From NCBI RefSeq assembly GCF_000091045.1, contig NC_006683.1, forward strand, positions 517,061-537,060: a stretch of DNA of 20,000 nt, in the 5' to 3' direction. The notes beneath the pieces were generated by a model. The model was not told the origin of the DNA. It searched no databases and saw only the letters and a list, made by a program, of their open reading frames with translations. The position numbers and the translations under genes are program-made. Origin of the DNA: Cryptococcus deneoformans JEC21 (Eukaryota > Basidiomycota > Tremellomycetes > Tremellales > Cryptococcaceae). Below are positions 1 through 10,093 of the stretch, piece after piece (position 1 is the stretch's first letter; each line of letters starts with the position of its first letter).

Positions 1-232
1 CGCGAAACTGCGGGGAGGGGGAATTTGAGTGGGCATGATTTTGTGAGAAGGGGACGGGGCCGCGGGCGACCGAATTGGAGGAGAGGGAGCGGAGGGTTGC
101 CGAGCGGGAAGATTTGAGGCGGGGGGGGGAGAGGGTGTCGAGGGCGGCGTCTTCGGGGATCGGCTGCGAGACCGAGCGTGACCTGGCGGGGGAGTGCGGC
201 GGGACGGTGAGCGTGACCGAGGGGGGGGACAT
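1..232 (-). CDS. N-terminal 77 residues of an unrecognised Ser/Pro/Arg-rich protein, running off the left edge
   Basis: Reading the minus strand from the ATG at 232-230, the frame stays open for 77 codons to the window edge. It begins MSPPSVTLTVPPHSPARSRS. Most codons end in C or G, as in the other genes here, and the -3 base of the start is A, a good eukaryotic context. The visible part is rich in Ser, Pro and Arg and looks disordered, with RSRS-like patches and no recognisable domain, so I give no function. The homopolymer runs (nine G at 121-129, eight G at 221-228 on the plus strand) make the frame sensitive to a single sequencing error. The gene is divergent from the PPR gene, with 245 bp between the two start codons. 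No intron is visible, though the CCGCAG at 15-10 could be an acceptor. I am fairly sure this is coding and unsure of the exact start. Confidence 0.55.
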   Translation of the reverse strand, partial: MSPPSVTLTVPPHSPARSRSVSQPIPEDAALDTLSPPRLKSSRSATLRSLSSNSVARGPVPFSQNHAHSNSPSPQFR

Positions 233-477
233 GGTGCGGGGGGGGAGTGGCGGGGGGGGGAGCGGGCACAGAGTCAAGGGCCAACAAGCGGTGGAGGAAC
301 GTGTGGCCAAGAGTCGAGAGCCACGACAACCGCGCTGCACTGCACGCTGTGCCTTGCAACGTTATGTAATCAGATAGTATTATGTCCACGTCACTCGTCG
401 CATTTTGCTTCCGCCGCCGCCTCTCCCGCGCGAGGAAAAGTTGGAACCACCACACAAGCGACATACTCACCGCCAAA
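233..477. promoter_or_regulatory. Divergent intergenic region between the left-edge gene and the PPR gene
   Basis: This 245 bp gap separates two start codons pointing away from each other, so it must hold both 5' leaders and the shared or back-to-back promoters. The left half (to about 300) is G-rich on the plus strand, which means C-rich sense leader for the minus-strand gene. The right half is more mixed and ends in the context GCCAAAATG of the PPR start. An in-frame ATG at 382 would add 32 residues to the PPR protein. I see no clear TATA box. Confidence 0.5.
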
Positions 478-2249
478 ATGCTCAGGCTCTGCCGCACATG
501 CCGCCTCGGCGCATACACCCCGCGCAGGACACTTGCCACCGCCACCGCCACCGCGCCCCTTCCCGACCTGCCCCCGCGGCGGCCGCAGTTCCAGCCACAA
601 CGCCCAGACAGAGCAGGCCGGGAACGAGACCGCTTCCGGACTCCCGACAGCAACAGACTCCGCCTCGCAAACATCCTCCAGACACTCACGAAATACAAGG
701 CAGAGAACCGCTCGCCGACGCCGGTAGCGTATGTCAACATTATCGAAGCAGCGAGCGAATTCGCGTTGAGCCACAGGGTCGACGGGGATCAAGGCGACGG
801 GCTGGGGTTCCAGGTTGCGTTGGCGGCGTGGGAGGATGCGAAGCGGGGAGGTGTTGAGCTGGGGCAGGAAGGTGTTGATGCGATGATGAATGTGAGTGGA
901 TACCGGTTTTTTTGATTTGTGAAATGGTGTGGGCTAATAGTTGTTCAGTTTGCGGTGATCTATCCCCAGCTGCTCTCTTCCCTCCTTCTTTACACCAAAA
1001 CCCGCCGTCTCGCGACGTACAATGCCATGTCCAGAGTGGCCTCTTCCAGCTTTGATGTCGAGCAGATGGTTTACCTTTTGGAGGAGATGTCCCAGCAAGG
1101 GTTCGTTCCCAACACTGCCACTTTGAAACATACAGTCCGCCAGGCATGTGAATGGGGATACCCCCGATTGGCTCTTCAGATTGCGCAAAAGGCCGAGGAA
1201 GAGTCTAGTTTTGGGTTCAGGCTTGATCAGAGTGCGTGGGTTCAGATCCTCATTGCGAGTGCGGACAATCACTATGTATGTTCCTACCCGTTTATTTGCT
1301 ACGTCTCTTGTCGCTAAATATTTCAAAATTGCAGTTGAACGGTGTCGAGACCGCATGGGAGCGTGTCAAGTCCAGCTACACCCCGGACGAGGGCCTCATT
1401 CTCTCCATGCTCAACGCCGCCGGCAGATGGGGTCGACCCGATTTTTCATCCACCATCCTTGAACTCCTCCCCGGTCCGCCCCAAGAACATCACCTCGCCC
1501 CTCTCCTCGAAGCATTCTGCAACGCCGGCCAAGTGCCCAACGCTTTCCACGTCATCAGCACCATCCGCTCCACCGGCCTCACCCCGACCTTGTCCTCCAT
1601 CCAGCCGATCGTGAACGCGTTGAAATCCGCAGAGGTCATTGACCAGGCGTACTATACTCTGGAGGATATGCACAAATCCGGCCAGGCGGTGGATATCACA
1701 GCGTTGAACGCTGTGATTGCGGCTAGCAGTTCTATCGGTGATCTCCAGCGTGCTCGGGCTACCCAGAGCGCGATCCCAGAATTCGGCATGACGCCCAACA
1801 TTGATACATACAACCTCGTCCTCCAATGTTGCGTGACCACCTCTCACCGCCCATTAGGCGATACCCTCCTCTCCGAAATGGCTGCCCAGAATGTCCAGCC
1901 CAACGCTACCACTTACGACCACCTCATCCACCTCTGTCTCACCCAGCCTTCTTACGAAGACGCATTCTACTATCTCGAAAAAATGAAAGCTGGCGGCTTC
2001 AAACCCGGCTACGCCGTCTACGCTTCCCTCGTGAAAAAGTGTGTCAAGATGGGCGATTCGAGGTGGAGGTTGGTAGTCGATGAGATGAAGGATGTGGGGT
2101 ACAAGATTGAGGCCGAGTTGCAAGGGTTTATTAATAATGGAGGAAGGGAGAGGGGAAGACAGGCGGCGGGGCAGAGGAGGGCGAATGATCAGATGGTGGG
2201 GAGTAAGAGACGGAGCTGGATAAGGCAGGCGGCTGAGGAGGCTGTGTAG
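478..2249 (+). CDS. Mitochondrial pentatricopeptide repeat (PPR) protein, 551 aa, 3 exons
   Basis: Coding exons are 478-891, 949-1275 and 1335-2249, with introns of 57 and 59 nt (GTGAGT...CAG and GTATGT...CAG, branch-like CTAAT and CTAAA). The protein starts MLRLCRTCRLGAYTPRRTLA, an Arg-rich, acid-free presequence typical of mitochondrial import, followed by an Ala-Thr tract encoded by CCACCG repeats. Degenerate 35-residue helical repeats run through the protein. The clearest are at about residues 331-470, each ending in a Gly-x-x-Pro-type turn (GLTP, GMTPN, NVQPN, GFKPG). One or two weaker repeats lie in exon 2 (QGFVPN). PPR proteins bind single-stranded organelle RNA and act in its stability, processing or translation; the specific target is not visible here. 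The C-terminus is basic and rich in Arg and Gly. The ATG at 382 is in frame, but 478 has the better context and gives the cleaner presequence. Confidence 0.85.
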
Positions 2250-3180
2250 CGGTGTGGAGGGCTTTTTTCTGGTGGAGATTTATTTAGGAGCATGGTTTTT
2301 CTCCTTGCACCAACAGGGCTCATGCATTGCATCATGATTCAGTCCGTCAGACGCTACGACTAGCTAGATTGCAGGATTATACACTTGCTGGCTGTCGACT
2401 GCTGGCTGTTTGTATATGCGAGTATAAATGATGCGCATTTCCCGGGGGTGGCCGTCGTGGGGATCGGCACCGCGGGCAATAGGAACGGGATCTAAAAAGA
2501 GGTGTGAGATGTGCGTCCGTGCGTTTTCCCTGTGATCGACCACGCTAAATCGTCCCGCTCGTCGCTTCATTCTCCGGTGAGACTGTACTATTATTATGCC
2601 CTCCATTTATTTTCCATGTATACCAGCCTAGTGCATTCCGTATTTTATATTTTTATTCTTAGACCGTTTTCGCTCCTCCTTTCCCCTCACCGATTTGCTT
2701 ACCTCGCAAACTCGCAGTGTGTTTTGGCAGTGCGCTTTGAGCTTGTGCTCCACAGCTTCTCTCTTCTCTTGTGCTCACCCTCTCCTTCCCCCCCCCCTCA
2801 CTTCCACCTGGCCTTCCTTGCGCTCACGTCTTTTTTCAGCCCAAACAGGCAACGCTGCGACTCGTTCCTGCCGCTGCATTGGCTCGCTAACAGGCTGGCT
2901 AGCTGGAAACGCTGCAGTTTGCCAATACGTTCAAGACGGGAGGGAGAATAGAGAAACATTACCGCGTTGTCAGGTCAGTACACGTACGTCTTGTTTCTTT
3001 GGTTCGTCGTCCCTTCCCCTTTGATCGACCTTTTTTTGCCTTTGCGCGTCTCATTTTCTGCTTGTCCATTGCGGAAAAACTTGTATCTTCAGACAACCTC
3101 GCAGACTTGCGTTCGTCCAAACACAGTACTGACTGCTGCACCTATTCTAGAAGCTTTGAGGAGGTTCTCTGAAACCCCTC
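2250..3180 (+). other. Intergenic: PPR 3' UTR, then pyrimidine-rich promoter and leader of the YTH gene
   Basis: This 931 bp has no convincing gene. The first part is the likely 3' UTR of the PPR gene. From about 2640 to 3090 the plus strand is strongly pyrimidine-rich, including a run of C near 2790-2800, a pattern common in promoters and leaders of basidiomycete yeasts. A 5' UTR intron is possible: GTCAGT at 2974 or GTACGT at 2984 as donor and ATCTTCAG ending at 3092 as acceptor. This would be about 110-120 nt, longer than the coding introns. The open frames here are low-complexity and lack family features. Confidence 0.4.
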
Positions 3181-5650
3181 ATGTCGGCGATCCCGGAGCA
3201 GCCGGCCGTGGAGGCTCTCAATGACCAGCTTCAAAGCATACAGCTCGATGGCTCTCGGCACGCTGCGAATGGTAAACATTCAAATCGGCCATACGTTCAA
3301 CTCCGGCCTCATCCCGCTCAGCTCCAACCCCCGCCCCCGCCCCAGCCCCAGTCACAGGCCTACCAGCCGTATGCACAAGCATACACGCCTTACCCCCAAC
3401 ATTACCATCAAGCTCCTTACACTACCTACCTTACTTATTCGCCTTACCCAAACCATCTCGCATGGCGGCCTCTCCCGGGGTCGGAACAGACGTCGCCTAT
3501 CGACCCTACCAACCAACATCATCATCAGCACCAGCATTATGGTCTATGGGGCAGTCCGCCGGTGAGCCCGGTGAATGCACCACCACCCCAGTTTTTGACA
3601 GGGCAGTCACGTACGGCCATGTTCGATGATTTCGGAGTTGGAGGGGCTGTCTCGGGGGCTGGTACGGCGTATTACGGCGGCAGACCGCCGTACGGTAGTC
3701 CTCCCTCTGTATGGCAGTCACCCACGGCGCCGTCATCCTTCTTCTATACGCCTTTCCAGCAACATGCTTCCGGTATGGGACCGGCCATGCAAGTTTCGGA
3801 CTGGTCGACGTTCAAGGCTCACGTCAATTTACCGGGACCATCGAAATCGGGGCCGATCAGTCCAACGGATAGTAAAGAGCCAGAGAGAAAGTCGTATCAC
3901 CCTCAACCGCCTTCAAAGAGAAGCGATTGGGTCATGTGGGTCGGTAATGTGTAAGTCCACGTCCCCCCTACAAGGTTTCCCGGACAGCACGTGGGTGCTT
4001 ATGATATGCCCATCAGCCCCAATAACACTTCTCACGAAGAGCTCTGGCATTTCTTCAACGTGACGATCCCCATCACCAACACCGAATCCGACGCCGAACC
4101 ATGGCGTGGACCGTCTTCCATCTTTCTCATATCCCGCTCATCCTGCGCATTCGTCAACCTCTCCTCTCAAACCGACCTCGAACGCGCCGTCTCCTTTTTT
4201 AACGGTAAGCCCCTCCGACCATGGGACGCCCGTTGCCCCAGGATGGTCTGCCGCGTGAGACGGAAAGATGATGATTTGAGATCCGGCGTGGGAGCCCAGC
4301 GCGGGACGGGAATGCATCGACAATGGGTGAAGAAGGATAAGGAAAGGGAAAAGGAAAAGGAGGAGGGTAAGACGGGGCAGATGAGTGCAGCCACAGTTTC
4401 GTCCGGACCGCCTAGCCCGGCTATCCTGGCGCCAGCACCGGATGGGCCGGGGAGGAGGAGGGACTCGATTGTAAGTGAGGAAGAGAAAAAGTTTTCGTCA
4501 GGGAGTTATGCGAGTACAAATTCGAGTTTCTTGATGAGACATTTCCCGAGAAGAGTTTTCATTTTGAAGAGTCTCACTACGGTGAGCTTGATACAGATTA
4601 CGTCTGATTTTCAAAACTGACTTTTCCCCTCCCAATTCAGGCTGAGCTCGAGGAGAGTGTGAGGACTGGTATGTGGAGAACGCAACAGCACAATGAACCT
4701 ATATTGGGCAAGTCATTGTATTTCTTTCCCAATTTAAGCAACATGACCTAATCCGAAGCATAGACCAAGCATTCAGGACATCCCAATCGGTCTTTCTAAT
4801 CTTTGGCGCCAACCGAGCCGGTGAATTCTTTGGGTACGCACGTATGATCGAGCCTATCGACAAGGAACAAGCCAAACACCGCCAATCCTCAGCTGGCACC
4901 GCTTCCCGCCGTTCAACCACCGGTGATTCCGACCGTTTCTTCCTGCCCCCTTATCACAGCCGCGTAACCACCATGTCCCCCGGCGAACTCGCTACTCCTC
5001 GCGAAGACTCGTATTTCCACGTTTCCACAGGTCACCGAAAGACTGATCCGCCGAAAATGCCAAATCATGCGGCTCCGAATAGCTCCATGGCGGAGATCCT
5101 CGCTACGGCTGAAGAGCAGAGAGCGCATACGTTTGATCCCAAGACGTTACAAAGGGATTATGAATACCCATCTGTAACTCTTACTTTGGCTGAAGCTGAA
5201 ACGGGTGTTACTTCCTCTTCAGAGAAGAGCAGTCAGCAAGCCTCGCCTGAACTTGGACCGGCGTCGCAAGAGCCGCAAAAGATGGACGACCAAGGTATCT
5301 TGAGAAAAGATACATTACCCCCTCCTTCTCCTCCAGAGCAAGATGTGGAAAAGTTACAGCAAGCTGAACAGGAAACTTCAAAGGAGTTGTCCAACGAAGG
5401 ATGGGGACATTATTTCCGTATCGAATGGATAAGGCATACACCATTACCTTTTAATCGTACCCGTCATTTGCGTAACCCTTGGAATGCGGATAGGGAAGTT
5501 AAAGTCTCAAGAGACGGTACAGAAGTTGAACCCTGTAAGTAACTGAGCTCTTTTTCATCTCGCCCATCTTTCTCATTTTGATCGCTAATCATGCACTTTG
5601 TGATTCCAGCTGTCGGTCTTCAGCTCATGGCCGAATGGGATAACGAGTGA
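3181..5650 (+). CDS. RRM plus YTH domain RNA-binding protein (YT521-B-like, putative m6A reader), 737 aa, 5 exons
   Basis: Exons are 3181-3950, 4017-4581, 4641-4707, 4764-5534 and 5610-5650. Intron 3 is GC-AG. Residues 1-245 are a Pro/Gln/Tyr-rich disordered region. An RRM follows at about 250-338, with RNP2-like VMWVGNV and RNP1-like CAFVNL. After a Lys/Glu-rich linker, a YTH domain begins near 436 (FILKSL). It continues through GMWRTQQHNE (W457, expected first wall of the methyl-adenine cage) and VFLIFGANRAGEFFGYARM. It resumes at about 680 with WGHYFRIEW, LPF, HLRNPWN and VSRDGTEVEP, and ends at residue 737. YTH domains bind N6-methyladenosine in RNA; fungal relatives such as Mmi1 and Pho92 act in mRNA decay and meiotic control. 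The RRM-YTH pairing is known from fungal YT521-B-like proteins. An insertion of about 180 residues separates the two YTH halves. Nuclear or cytoplasmic location cannot be told. Confidence 0.9.
4708..4763 (+). other. GC-AG intron 3 of the RRM-YTH gene
   Basis: This 56 nt intron starts GCAAGT and ends CATAG, with a CCTAAT branch-like sequence about 15 nt before the acceptor. Splicing here joins EPIL to DQAFRTS, exactly matching the YTH family. No GT donor nearby restores that reading: staying in frame runs into a stop within about 15 codons. The C at donor position 2 is therefore read as a true GC-AG site. Confidence 0.85.
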
Positions 5651-5796
5651 TATCGTACCCCACCTTTCCCTACTTCACCTCAATAGTCATGCGCCTCCAT
5701 TAGTATTACCCGAACAATTCCTTGAAAACAAAAACGCATAACAAACGATTACTTATATACACGGTACAAGGTCGTTTATTTTGACGGACTGCATTC

Positions 5797-5802
5797 AATA
5801 AA
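5797..5802 (+). terminator. Candidate AATAAA poly(A) signal of the YTH gene
   Basis: The canonical hexamer lies 147 nt downstream of the YTH stop, in an AT-rich context. Fungal polyadenylation signals are loose, so this is only suggestive. Confidence 0.3.
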
Positions 5803-5948
5803 CTCATGATAACATTGACATTGCATAAACCATTTATTTCGTTCTCTTTTTTTGCGGCATTATATGGGTTTTGCACGCCCCTTGGTTATTTGGATATAAT
5901 ACACGTATGCATCCTCTACATACAAACTCGGCAGGCTACACTAGCACA

Positions 5949-6170
5949 TCAAGAGTTGATGACAGAGGTGAGAGAAGTAGCGAGTAGAGAACAGGGAATT
6001 TGGTGATGGAGAGCAGTGTTACTTGCCCTTTGGCTTGCATAGCTGCTCGATGCGGGAGCATTGGCCAGGACTCTCCGAATTTCCGAGGGATTGAAAAAAA
6101 GACGAATGTGATCGTCCCTGGCTTCCCAGCCCAATACTTGGTCAAATTCATCTTCCTCGAGCACAAAACT
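5949..6170 (-). other. Coding-like open frame without its own ATG; possible exon of an unannotated small gene or gene relic
   Basis: On the minus strand the frame is open from an AAACAG (possible acceptor, ending at 6171) to a stop near 5949, about 73 codons. The first two-thirds reads like real protein: SFVLEEDEFDQVLGWEARDD, then HIRLFFNPSEIRRVL. It has a balanced mix of charged and hydrophobic residues and no low complexity, whereas the last part looks like noise. A GCAAGT (6027-6022) at the point where quality drops could be a donor, which would make this an internal exon. An in-frame upstream partner is possible: ATG at 6417, donor GTAGTA at 6306, 136 nt intron. I recognise no family. It could also be chance or a relic. 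Confidence 0.25.
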
Positions 6171-6309
6171 CTGTTTTATATAAAAGTTACAACTCTACGG
6201 GCCGTTGACGATGAGTGTCATGCCTAATGAAGGGGGATATCATTGTAGCTGCTTATTCATGCTCAGAACTATGATGGAAAATAGGAGCAGATAGATGATT
6301 TACTACCCG

Positions 6310-6334
6310 CATGCACAATAATAATACGTGCATG
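6310..6334. repeat. 7 bp inverted repeat CATGCAC / GTGCATG
   Basis: Arms at 6310-6316 and 6328-6334 are perfectly complementary around an 11 nt AT-rich loop. It lies in the convergent gap, 179 nt past the fasciclin stop, so it could form a small 3' UTR hairpin. It may be chance. Confidence 0.3.
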
Positions 6335-6512
6335 ATAAGGCAAGAGTATGCAGTCTGGTAACAAGTACGAGTCATAATTCCTCTACATCTAATCCTCGTG
6401 CCGTCCTCCGCTGACATTTCAGCCCCATAACAGCCGCACCGTCAACTGATACATGGACAGTTCTTACAACATCTACTTAGATCACAATTAATATCCAGCT
6501 CATCTTCAATGC

Positions 6513-9500
6513 TCAGGCGTGCTCCTCCCCTTCCGGTTCACCATCCTCTTCCACCAAGATTGGCATGTAGTCATCTTTCCTCGTCCAGAACCAGTATCCT
6601 ATACTACCAGCGGCTGCTAGTAAGAGGATGCTGATACCAGCCAGAGTGATTGTAAGCAATCCCCATCTGTGTAGAAGGCAGAAAACGTTAGCCGTCGCGC
6701 AATGTGTAGATAAGAGGCAGGGTTGCAGGAAAACCGCTTACCTAGAGAACCAGCTGGGTTCATAAGGGATAAGAACTGAATCAATCATCATCACTCCACC
6801 TCCAAGAGTCATCCCACCTTCCCACAACCTGTCTCGTCCATCGCGATGCTTCCGATCTTCTTCTTCCCCGTCGTCATCAGAGTTGGGAGAGGCACTCTTT
6901 CGGGAATTCCTCCACCTCACACTAGCTCGCCCTGTCATACCCACTCTGGCCGAATCTCCCCTCACTCTTTCCCCACCTCGTGCGTCTTTTATACCCACAA
7001 TCCAGTCGCCATCACCTGTCCCTCTGAATGCTAGGTCACCATACTTGCTAGACGTTGATAAGAGCGTTTTGTAAACAGAGTCGTCGTTGAGGGCGAGGGG
7101 TTGTCCGTTTTGAGGTGGCATGGTGGATGAGAGAGAGGACGATGAAGAAAGAGAGGAAGAGGGAATGATGTGAAGCTTCAGCAAGGAGAGGAGCGCGGAA
7201 GGAGTGGAGATGTAATGGGTCAGGTTGAGCTTGGAAAACGCTTTGTCAGAAGGACAGAGTACGATGTAAGCAGGGTACGCAAAATCGCCTTCCTTTCCTT
7301 CATCTCCATCTCCATCTTCATCTCCATCTCCATCTCCATCTTCATCTTCATCTTCATCCCAACTTCTAACCCTTCCTTCCAACTCGGCCTTCTGTACCTC
7401 CTCTTTAGTAGGTTCTCTCCCTTCCAATATCCATCCCAATCCGGCCCGAATCATCAAATCACTCATCGTCAACTGCTTACTGCCCTTGATCAACTTGCCC
7501 ACCGTCAAATCAACATCCGAGGGAAGGACCACCTGGTCAATCGTATGGATCACACCGGTATCGGTAAGGCTGTCCGGGAGGGTGACGTTGGCCGGAGAGA
7601 GCTCACCATTGGAAGGGAGGGATGAGCCAGAATCGTGGGATGGCCATTTCGTAGGTGATCCAATGGTGATGATACCAGGTCCATGCCCATGAGGGGGCTT
7701 AGTGCGTTCAATGACCACATCACCGCCCTCTACAGTCTGGTGAATCCTTTTCCCATCCTCCACATCTTCAGAGTAGACGATCCCTTCCACCATGTGATAC
7801 TTGACAACCTTTCTGAGATCATCTTTGCCGTCAGCTGTAAGTAACCATTCCATCGCCAAACCGAGATCGGTAAAGGCAGGGTTTTGCGGGATAAAATACG
7901 TGATGGCGGGTAGACGTTTGGTGGTTTTAGCCAAGTCAGAGGCGTATAGGGCGGCGATGAAAGTGGATAGCTGAAGGTCTGATACAGCGGTTTGCAACAC
8001 CGTGTCAGGTAGAGAGAGGAGGGTAGATATGAGATAGATGACGTTATTACCTGATTTCACTGCCTCGCGTTTTTTCCCATCAGTCCCAAGCTTACTTTTG
8101 CTCTGTAGTAGACTTACCGGGCTTCCCTAAAACGGTCGCTCCGCCAAACCTCACTTCACCCTGTCCCACAGTCTCCCACCCGCTCCTTGCTTTACCCTTT
8201 CCCTCTTTTCCATCCTTTTCGGCCACGTCGACTCTCAATCTTTGCCTTGCTCCATTCAAAGACGAGGTCTGCAGTTCAGTTGATAGAAGCTGACCGTCCA
8301 CAATGTCTGTAGGGAGAAGGCGCTGAGGAAGAATATGGTATCGCAGCAATGCGGATAAAGGCGAAGGGTCTGGGAAGGAAGGTTTTTTGGAGATGCCGGA
8401 GAATATATTGGATAACTCCCTTGTGCCTTTAGTCGAAAGCCCATCCCACTTGTCCAAGACGTCCAGCACATCATCCGTCGGTGCCAAAAGAGTATATCCT
8501 CCTTTGGAATCTTTGCCAATATACTCTTCTGACAAGTTGGCAGAGCGCATTAAAGAGACAAACTGGGTAGCGTTGAGAGACAGAAGCATCTTCTCCGCGG
8601 AATTGAGCAAGTTGAATGAAGGAGGAAGAATGAGAGAGGGAAGAATGTGGATGACGCCGTTGGACGCTAGAATATCAGGTGTGGATGGGGAGGTATTGTT
8701 GACGGTGATTATAAATGGAGAAGATGAGGAAATCTCAAGACGTTCTCCAGAAATAGCGTCGACTGTAAAAATGAGCAATAGATAACACAAAAAGAGGGAA
8801 TACCAACATTCGCTGTTCTTCTTGCCCAACGTATCACTCCAAACGACTCCTTTGCCATCCTTGCCCAGTATCACGCTTTGCGAAACTATCCTCCCTACAC
8901 CTTCCTCCCCATATGGTCCTTTTAAATATCCCTTTTCGATATCATCAAAGCCTTCCATGAATGCTTCATTGGAAGGGGCAAAGACCGTCAAGTGGGGCGT
9001 CGAAGAGAAAGATGAAGGCAGGGGCGTTGGGGGAGATGAAAGGGAGAGGATGGAAGAGAGATAAGATAGAGAAGGGTGAGTACGAATAATCTCCTCTGTA
9101 CTGATGTCAGTCATGTCACCATTGAGCCTTACGCAAACTGACCTATGGTAGGAGGCATGTCAAGAACACCATCGATACCAACTACCACCCCATTTCTCAC
9201 CCATCTCGCTCCTGGCACCTCACTGGCTGAGTCATTTCCTTTTGGCCATCCCTTCCCATCCCAAATTTCTACTCCACCTTCCCCATTCCACTCCACCCCT
9301 GCTTTGCCTTTCTCTCCACCCTCTTTACTTCCTACCCTTGCTATCCTGAGACGTTGACCATGCCCTCCTAGCAAACCTTCACCGCCTTGAGGTAGCCAAG
9401 GGGCACCCGGTTCTGGGACTGGGGGTAGAGGAGGTTGCTCGTTCAGAGGATACAAAAGCGTTGTCTGAAGAGTAACGTTTGAGACGTCAGAGGGGAGAAA

Positions 9501-10093
9501 AGACGATAAAGGAAGAGTATAATTGAACATGTGGTAGAGCAAATGTTGTCGAAGAGCCCAATTTTGATTGTCCATGATTCTCCTTTCCATATCTTCGTCT
9601 CCACTAATGACCACACGGGATAATATTACTTCTTCTTCATCTTTGAGCCAGTCATCCAGACCACCAGGTCCTAGCCATCCATTCACATATTCTCCATGGT
9701 CAGCATCAGATACTGAAAGACCAGGTGTATTCCGCTCGGCCCATTCTTTCCATGCTTGATCCGTAGGAGCGAATACAGTGGCATTGCCAATATAAGCTAG
9801 CATAGGTATGCATTTTGCTCTTTGAAGTAGACGGAGGAATGTTGTATGGTAGGGCGAAGACGACAGCGTCGAAACGATTGTCGACGCGTAAGTTGATACT
9901 TCTGAATTCGTTGTTTCTGCAGACTGTGAGCATGATATATTCAATCAGGGGACATACCATAAAATTGAGAATTATATTGATCACACCCATTATCCGAATC
10001 GACTTGATGGGCACAGCCAAGTGTAAATGGCGATTGCGCAGCGAGGGCCAAACGTGCGCAGATGGCGATTGCGAGGACCGACAGAGAGCGCAT
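6513..10093 (-). CDS. Multi-domain fasciclin (FAS1) cell-surface protein with signal peptide and C-terminal membrane anchor, 1104 aa, 6 exons
   Basis: Minus-strand exons are 10093-9958, 9916-9143, 9095-8808, 8762-8118, 8059-6742 and 6666-6513, with introns of 41, 47, 45, 58 and 75 nt, all GT-AG. The protein opens with a signal peptide, MRSLSVLAIAICARLALA. About five FAS1 units follow: roughly 50-300, 304-450, 455-640, 640-800 and 810-1000. They are marked by TVFAPTDQAW, LTVFAPSNEAF, TLLAPTDDVL and TYFIPQNPAF, with VIHILPSLILPP and VIHTIDQVVLP at unit ends. Several N-x-S/T glycosylation sites are present. The last exon gives a hydrophobic segment at about 1055-1080 and a short acidic tail, so this is a type I membrane protein. 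FAS1 domains mediate adhesion; in fungi they occur on cell-surface and vacuolar proteins. Unit five carries an acidic Asp/Glu/Gly insert at 849-870. The first 41 nt intron is the least certain junction. Confidence 0.88.
7293..7358 (-). repeat. Coding GATGAA/GATGGA hexamer microsatellite in the fasciclin gene
   Basis: On the plus strand this is a run of CATCTC and CATCTT units. In the minus-strand gene it encodes about 22 residues of alternating Asp with Glu or Gly, inside the last FAS1 unit. The tract is in frame and built on 3 and 6 bp units, so slippage would change its length without breaking the gene. Confidence 0.85.

Larger units (their letters stand above)
5651..6512. other. Convergent intergenic region between the YTH and fasciclin genes
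   Basis: This 862 bp lies between two stop codons facing each other and is long for tail-to-tail neighbours in such a compact genome. An AATAAA at 5797-5802 sits 147 nt past the YTH stop and is a candidate poly(A) signal. A 7 bp inverted repeat lies at 6310-6334. A coding-like minus-strand open frame occupies 5949-6170 and is listed separately. The rest is AT-rich without visible features. Confidence 0.5.

Noticed and set aside
382..477. In-frame upstream ATG of the PPR gene, adding 32 residues
   Set aside because: The ATG at 478 has a better context (A at -3) and begins a cleaner mitochondrial presequence. The longer form cannot be excluded.
2511..2951. 146-codon plus-strand frame before the YTH gene
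   Set aside because: Low-complexity Leu/Ser/Phe translation of a pyrimidine-rich leader; not protein-like.
7170..7625. 151-codon plus-strand frame with an Ile/Ser/Phe repeat
   Set aside because: It is the antisense of the acidic microsatellite and FAS1 coding sequence on the minus strand.
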